Assembly (NCBI RefSeq): GCF_014203895.1
Contig: NZ_JACHJY010000001.1
Coordinates: 496,001-560,000, forward strand
DNA length: 64,000 nucleotides
Direction: 5' to 3'
Source of the DNA: Streptomyces nymphaeiformis
GTDB taxonomy: Bacteria > Actinomycetota > Actinomycetes > Streptomycetales > Streptomycetaceae
The notes below the pieces were generated by a model that worked only from the letters and a program-made list of their open reading frames with translations, was not told the DNA's origin and did no database searches. The translations under genes were made by a program, and so were the position numbers. Within the stretch, counting starts at the first letter, position 1, and each line of letters opens with the position of its first letter. Below, one piece after another: positions 60,709 to 64,000 of this stretch.

Positions 60709-62151
60709 TCACTTCACCGTGCGGGGAAGGCGCAGGCTCAGCAGCAGCGTCAGCACCACCACACCCAGCTGGACCAGGAGCGTCGTCCGCAGCGCCGTCC
60801 CCATCTCCGCCGGTGAGGAGGCCAGCGAGAGGAAGAGCGAACCGAGCGTCGCCACGCCCAGCGTCAGCGCCGACTGCTGCGTCGTCACCATCACCCCGCT
60901 GCCCACGCCCGCCCGCTCCGACGGCACCTCGGAGAGCACCACCCGGAAGAGCACCGGCAACTGGAGCCCCTGACCGAGACCCGCCACCGCCATGCCCGGC
61001 ACCAGGTCCCAGACCGAGAGGCCCTGCCAGTCGCTCCCCACCGACCAGACGACGGCGGCGACGCCGAGCCCCTGGAGCACGGCGCCCACCGGCACCACCC
61101 GGGTGCCCCAGCGCCGTACCAGCCGCGGCCCCGCCAGCGAGGCGCCGAAGAACGCGAGCGCCATCGGCACGAACGCCAGACCCGAGGCCACCGCGCCCAT
61201 CTGCAAGCCCTGCTGGAGCGCCACCGCGACCACGAACATGAAGCCGCTGAAGCCCAGCGAGAGCGGCAGCACCACCATCAGGCCGCGCCGCAGCGGGACC
61301 AGGGCGAGCAGGCTCGGCGGCACCAGCGGCACGGCGCCCCGGCGGTCGGCCCGCCGCTCCACCCACCAGAACGCCCCCGCCGCGAACGGGAACACCACCA
61401 GCGACACCCAGGTCCACAGCGGCCAGCCCGCCGCCCGGCCCTCCGTCAGCGGCGCGAGCAGGGAGAGCAGCGCGAGCGCCAGGAGCAGCGTGCCCGGCAC
61501 GTCCACCGGCGCCGGCCGGTCCGAGCGGGTCTCCGGCACGGCACGGAGGGCGAGGGCCAGGCCCGCCACCGCGACCGGCACGTTCACCAGGAACACCGCA
61601 CGCCAGCCGGAGCCCGCGATGTCGGCGGTCACGAGGACCCCGCCCAGGATCTGGCCGCCCGCCATCGCGAGACCGGCGGTCGCCCCGTACAGGCTGAGCG
61701 CCGTCGCCCGGCGCGGCCCCTCCGTCGAGGAGTGGATGGTCGCGAGCACCTGCGGCAGCATCAGCGCCGCGGCCGCGCCCTGCGCCACCCGCGCGGCGAC
61801 CAGGGTCCAGGCGTCCGGGGCGAGCCCGCAGGCCAGCGAGGTCAGTCCGAAGGCGGCCATGCCGGCGAGGAAGAGCCGCCGGCGGCCGAAGAGGTCGCCG
61901 AGCCGCCCGCCGAGGACGAGCAGCACCGCGTACGAGAGGCCGTACCCGGCGACGACCAGCTCCAGGAGCGCGGATCCCGCGGCCAGGTCCCGGTCGATGG
62001 ACGGCAGGGCGACGTTGACGATGAAGAAGTCGATGAGGGGGAGCGCGGCGCCGAGGAGGACGGTGAACAGGCCGAGCGCGCCGAGGGCCGTGGGCGGCGC
62101 CTGGCGGCCGGACGGGGCCGCGGTACGGACGGAAGGGGAGGTCGTAGTCAC
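60709..62151 (-). CDS. MFS drug exporter (DHA2/EmrB-like, 14 TM)
   Basis: This 480-residue transporter has about 14 helices and the motifs PLIDFFIVNVALPSIDRDL (D1), GGRLGDLFGRRRLFLAGMAAFG (A), RVAQGAAAALMLPQVLATI (B) and GGQILGGVLV (C, antiporter motif). It exports hydrophobic toxic compounds by proton antiport. It is divergent from the MmyB-like regulator at 62253 across 101 bp containing a CTGGTACCAG palindrome and a CTGGTAC half site. This repeats the arrangement seen at 24-26 kb. Confidence 0.91.
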   Translation of the reverse strand: MTTTSPSVRTAAPSGRQAPPTALGALGLFTVLLGAALPLIDFFIVNVALPSIDRDLAAGSALLELVVAGYGLSYAVLLVLGGRLGDLFGRRRLFLAGMAAFGLTSLACGLAPDAWTLVAARVAQGAAAALMLPQVLATIHSSTEGPRRATALSLYGATAGLAMAGGQILGGVLVTADIAGSGWRAVFLVNVPVAVAGLALALRAVPETRSDRPAPVDVPGTLLLALALLSLLAPLTEGRAAGWPLWTWVSLVVFPFAAGAFWWVERRADRRGAVPLVPPSLLALVPLRRGLMVVLPLSLGFSGFMFVVAVALQQGLQMGAVASGLAFVPMALAFFGASLAGPRLVRRWGTRVVPVGAVLQGLGVAAVVWSVGSDWQGLSVWDLVPGMAVAGLGQGLQLPVLFRVVLSEVPSERAGVGSGVMVTTQQSALTLGVATLGSLFLSLASSPAEMGTALRTTLLVQLGVVVLTLLLSLRLPRTVK

Positions 62152-62178
62152 GGGACCGAGCCTCCGCCTCCGCTCAGC

Positions 62179-62210
62179 CTGGTACCAGAGTGTCTTTATC
62201 CTGGTACAAG
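62179..62210. promoter_or_regulatory. Candidate operator between MFS and MmyB-like genes
   Basis: CTGGTACCAG (62179-62188) is a perfect palindrome, and CTGGTACAAG follows at 62201-62210, 22 bp further on. Located centrally between the divergent starts. Confidence 0.6.
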
Positions 62211-62252
62211 CACTACCTGGAAACCGGCTGAAGGCCCCGGCACCCTGGAGGC

Positions 62253-63149
62253 ATGACCGTCATGGCGATGAGCGCACCCGGACAGGACGTACGACGGCAC
62301 GAGCTCGCCGCCTTCCTGCGCAGCCGGCGCGAGCGCATCACCCCCGAGCAGGTCGGCCTGCCCCGGGGCCGGCGCCGCCGCACCCCAGGACTGCGCCGCG
62401 AGGAGGTCGCGCACCTCTCCGCCGTCGGCGTCACCTGGTACACCTGGCTCGAACAGGCCCGCGACATCCAGGTCTCCCCGCAGGTCCTGGACGCCCTCGC
62501 CGAAGCCCTGCTCCTCGACCCGACCGAGCGCAGCCACCTCTTCGCCCTCGCCGGCGCGACCGACCCGCACCCCGAGGCGCCCTGCTCCGTCGTCACGCCC
62601 ACCCTGCGCCGGCTCCTCGACCAGCTGGAGCCCGTCCCGGCCGCCATCCAGAACAGCCGCTACGACTTCCTCGCCCACAACCGCACCTTCGGGCAGCTCT
62701 TCTGCGACCTCGACGCGCTGCCCCGCGAGGACCGCAACTCCCTCTGGCTGGCCTTCACGAACGAGGAGTTCCGGGCCTCGGTCACCGACCTCCCCGAGGT
62801 CATGCGCGCCCTCGCCGGCAAGCTCCGCGCCGCCATGGCCGAGCACCTGGCCGAACCCGCCTGGAAGGAGCTCGTACGCCGCCTCGAAGAGGCCTCGCCC
62901 GAGTTCCGCGAGCTGTGGGCGCGGCACGAGGTGGTCGCCCCCGGCGGCCGCGTGAAGATGATCCGCAACGCCCGCGTCGGGCTGCTCGGCTTCGAGCACA
63001 CCAACCTCTGGCTCGGCCCGAACGCCGGGACCCACCTCGTCACGTACGTCCCCGTCGACGACGCCACCCAGGCGGGCGTCGCCCGGCTCCTCGACCTGGT
63101 GGTCCGCGAGAGGCAGGGTCAGGCCGAGGGGGCCTTGGCCATCGCCTGA
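62253..63149 (+). CDS. MmyB-like helix-turn-helix regulator, second copy
   Basis: This 298-residue regulator has the HTH RRRTPGLRREEVAHLSAVGVTWYTWLEQARDIQVSPQVLDALAEALLLDPTERSHLFALAG, strongly similar to the protein at 25600, and a MmyB ligand domain (TPTLRRLLDQLEPVPAAIQNSRYDFLAHNRTFGQLF, ASPEFRELWARHEV). ATG 62253 has a GGAGG five bases upstream; ATG 62268 is also possible. It probably controls the divergent exporter. Its 3' end overlaps the next convergent gene by 31 bp. Confidence 0.88.
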   Translation: MTVMAMSAPGQDVRRHELAAFLRSRRERITPEQVGLPRGRRRRTPGLRREEVAHLSAVGVTWYTWLEQARDIQVSPQVLDALAEALLLDPTERSHLFALAGATDPHPEAPCSVVTPTLRRLLDQLEPVPAAIQNSRYDFLAHNRTFGQLFCDLDALPREDRNSLWLAFTNEEFRASVTDLPEVMRALAGKLRAAMAEHLAEPAWKELVRRLEEASPEFRELWARHEVVAPGGRVKMIRNARVGLLGFEHTNLWLGPNAGTHLVTYVPVDDATQAGVARLLDLVVRERQGQAEGALAIA

Positions 63150-64000
63150 GGCCCGCCCTCCGCCGTACCCTCCGTCGCCAGGCACCGCGCCGTCCGCTCC
63201 GCCGTGCGCCGCGCCCACTGGCCGCTGGTCAGCGCCCCGACCGCCAGGACGGCGAGACCGCAGCCCGTGATGATCCAGTAGCCGGGGCGGGCCGCCGCCA
63301 CGAACGCGTCCGCGTGCGGCGTCGCGCCCAGGCCCGCCGCCAGGACCGTGCCGATCACCGCGACGCCCAGCGTCTGCCCGACCTGGCGGCTCGTCGAGGC
63401 GACCGCCGCCGCCACCCCGGCCTGCGCGCGGGGCATCCCGGAGACGGCGGTGTTCGTGATCGGGGCGTTCACCAGGCCGAAGCCGATGCCGAAGACGACG
63501 TACCCGGTGAGGAGCAGCCAGTCGCTCGTCTCGGCCGCGAAGGCCGCGAAGAGCAGCGGCCCGGCCGCCATCGCCGTCCCCGCGAGGAGCAGCGAGGGGC
63601 GGGGCCCGCGCGCCGCCGTGAGGCGGCCCGACAGCGGGGCGAAGACGAAGGTCATGCCGGCCATCGGCAGCATCCAGAGCCCGGCGGACAGCGGGGAGAG
63701 CCCGCGCACGTCCTGGAGGTAGAGGGTGTTCAGGAAGAGGAAGCCGCCGAGCGAGGCGAAGGCGCAGACCGCGATGACGGTGGCCCCGCTGAACGGCGCG
63801 CTGCGGAAGAACCGCAGGTCGATGAGGGGCTCGCGGCGCCGGGGCTCGTAGAACAGGACCCCGGCGAGCGCGACGACCGCGAGCCCCGCGAAGAGCGGGT
63901 CGGTCTCGATGATCGCGTACGTGAGGGAGCCCAGGAGCACCGTCACCAGGACCTGCCCGACGGGGTCGGGGCGCCGGGGCCGGGGCGCGCGGGACTCGGG
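63119..64000 (-). CDS. MFS drug exporter, 5' end outside the window
   Basis: The frame stays open to the right edge. The visible part (PESRAPRPRRPDPVGQVLVTVLLGSLTYAII, then helices such as AVCAFASLGGFLFLNTLYLQDVRGLSPLSAGLWMLPMAGMTFVFAPLSGRL) is the second half of a 14-TM DHA2 exporter, about 293 residues. PESRAP is the usual central cytoplasmic loop. The gene therefore starts beyond 64000. It overlaps the stop of the convergent regulator by 31 bp. Its own regulator is not visible. Confidence 0.9.
   Translation of the reverse strand, partial: PESRAPRPRRPDPVGQVLVTVLLGSLTYAIIETDPLFAGLAVVALAGVLFYEPRRREPLIDLRFFRSAPFSGATVIAVCAFASLGGFLFLNTLYLQDVRGLSPLSAGLWMLPMAGMTFVFAPLSGRLTAARGPRPSLLLAGTAMAAGPLLFAAFAAETSDWLLLTGYVVFGIGFGLVNAPITNTAVSGMPRAQAGVAAAVASTSRQVGQTLGVAVIGTVLAAGLGATPHADAFVAAARPGYWIITGCGLAVLAVGALTSGQWARRTAERTARCLATEGTAEGGPQAMAKAPSA

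Overview
The window is very GC-rich, about 70% or more. Nearly all third codon positions are G/C, GTG starts are common, and start/stop overlaps such as GTGA and ATGA are frequent. The gene order holA, rpsT, lepA, hemW, hrcA, dnaJ, rsmE, phoH, ybeY, era, leuA, recO, uppS, zur, glyS is that of a Streptomyces (or very close actinobacterial) chromosome core. I saw no rRNA, tRNA, CRISPR, insertion sequence or prophage. The backbone is conserved housekeeping DNA interrupted by short accessory stretches.

Layout. (1) 0-10 kb: a YceI-like protein, DNA polymerase III delta, ribosomal protein S20, LepA, an acyl-CoA synthetase, HemW, a DUF3097 protein and a metallo-beta-lactamase-fold hydrolase. (2) 10-24 kb: hrcA-dnaJ with a CIRCE operator, nitronate monooxygenase, rsmE, an AAA ATPase with a TPR membrane partner, HIT protein, RNase Z-like enzyme, an adenine-deaminase-like enzyme, a PfkB kinase, then phoH-ybeY-CNNM/CBS protein-MmcQ. 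(3) 24-31 kb: an MFS pump divergent from a MmyB-like regulator, a cysteine-free cytidine-deaminase-like protein, a putative cell-surface pair (WxL-like protein plus WxL-interacting membrane protein) and era. (4) 31-38 kb: a TerD-like protein, a protealysin-type protease with its emfourin inhibitor, leuA behind a leucine attenuator peptide, a sortase-anchored surface protein and a TerB-like zinc-ribbon protein. (5) 38-50 kb: a TPR protein, an MMPL exporter with a histidine kinase/response regulator pair, a ferredoxin reductase, and an accessory patch with a nuclease-fold protein, small membrane proteins, an XRE/DUF397 pair and two tiny genes. (6) 50-58 kb: a subtilisin-like protease, recO, uppS, the zinc regulon zur-znuBCA with two Zur-like boxes, and glyS. 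(7) 58-64 kb: a membrane protein, TetR regulator, aldo/keto reductase, a second MFS/MmyB-like module and the start-truncated end of another MFS pump.

Beyond annotation, two patterns recur. First, short tandem duplications sit exactly on gene ends. The 3' ends with stop codons are copied at the YceI gene, dnaJ and a MmyB-like regulator. The 5' ends with start codons are copied at the DUF3097 gene and the histidine kinase. In both 5' cases the upstream copy is out of frame and makes a short upstream ORF overlapping the real start. Second, at least ten starts have a -10-like hexamer 6-7 nt upstream and no Shine-Dalgarno sequence, which predicts leaderless mRNAs and decides several start codons. 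All functional assignments come from reading the sequence and from family knowledge; no database search was run.
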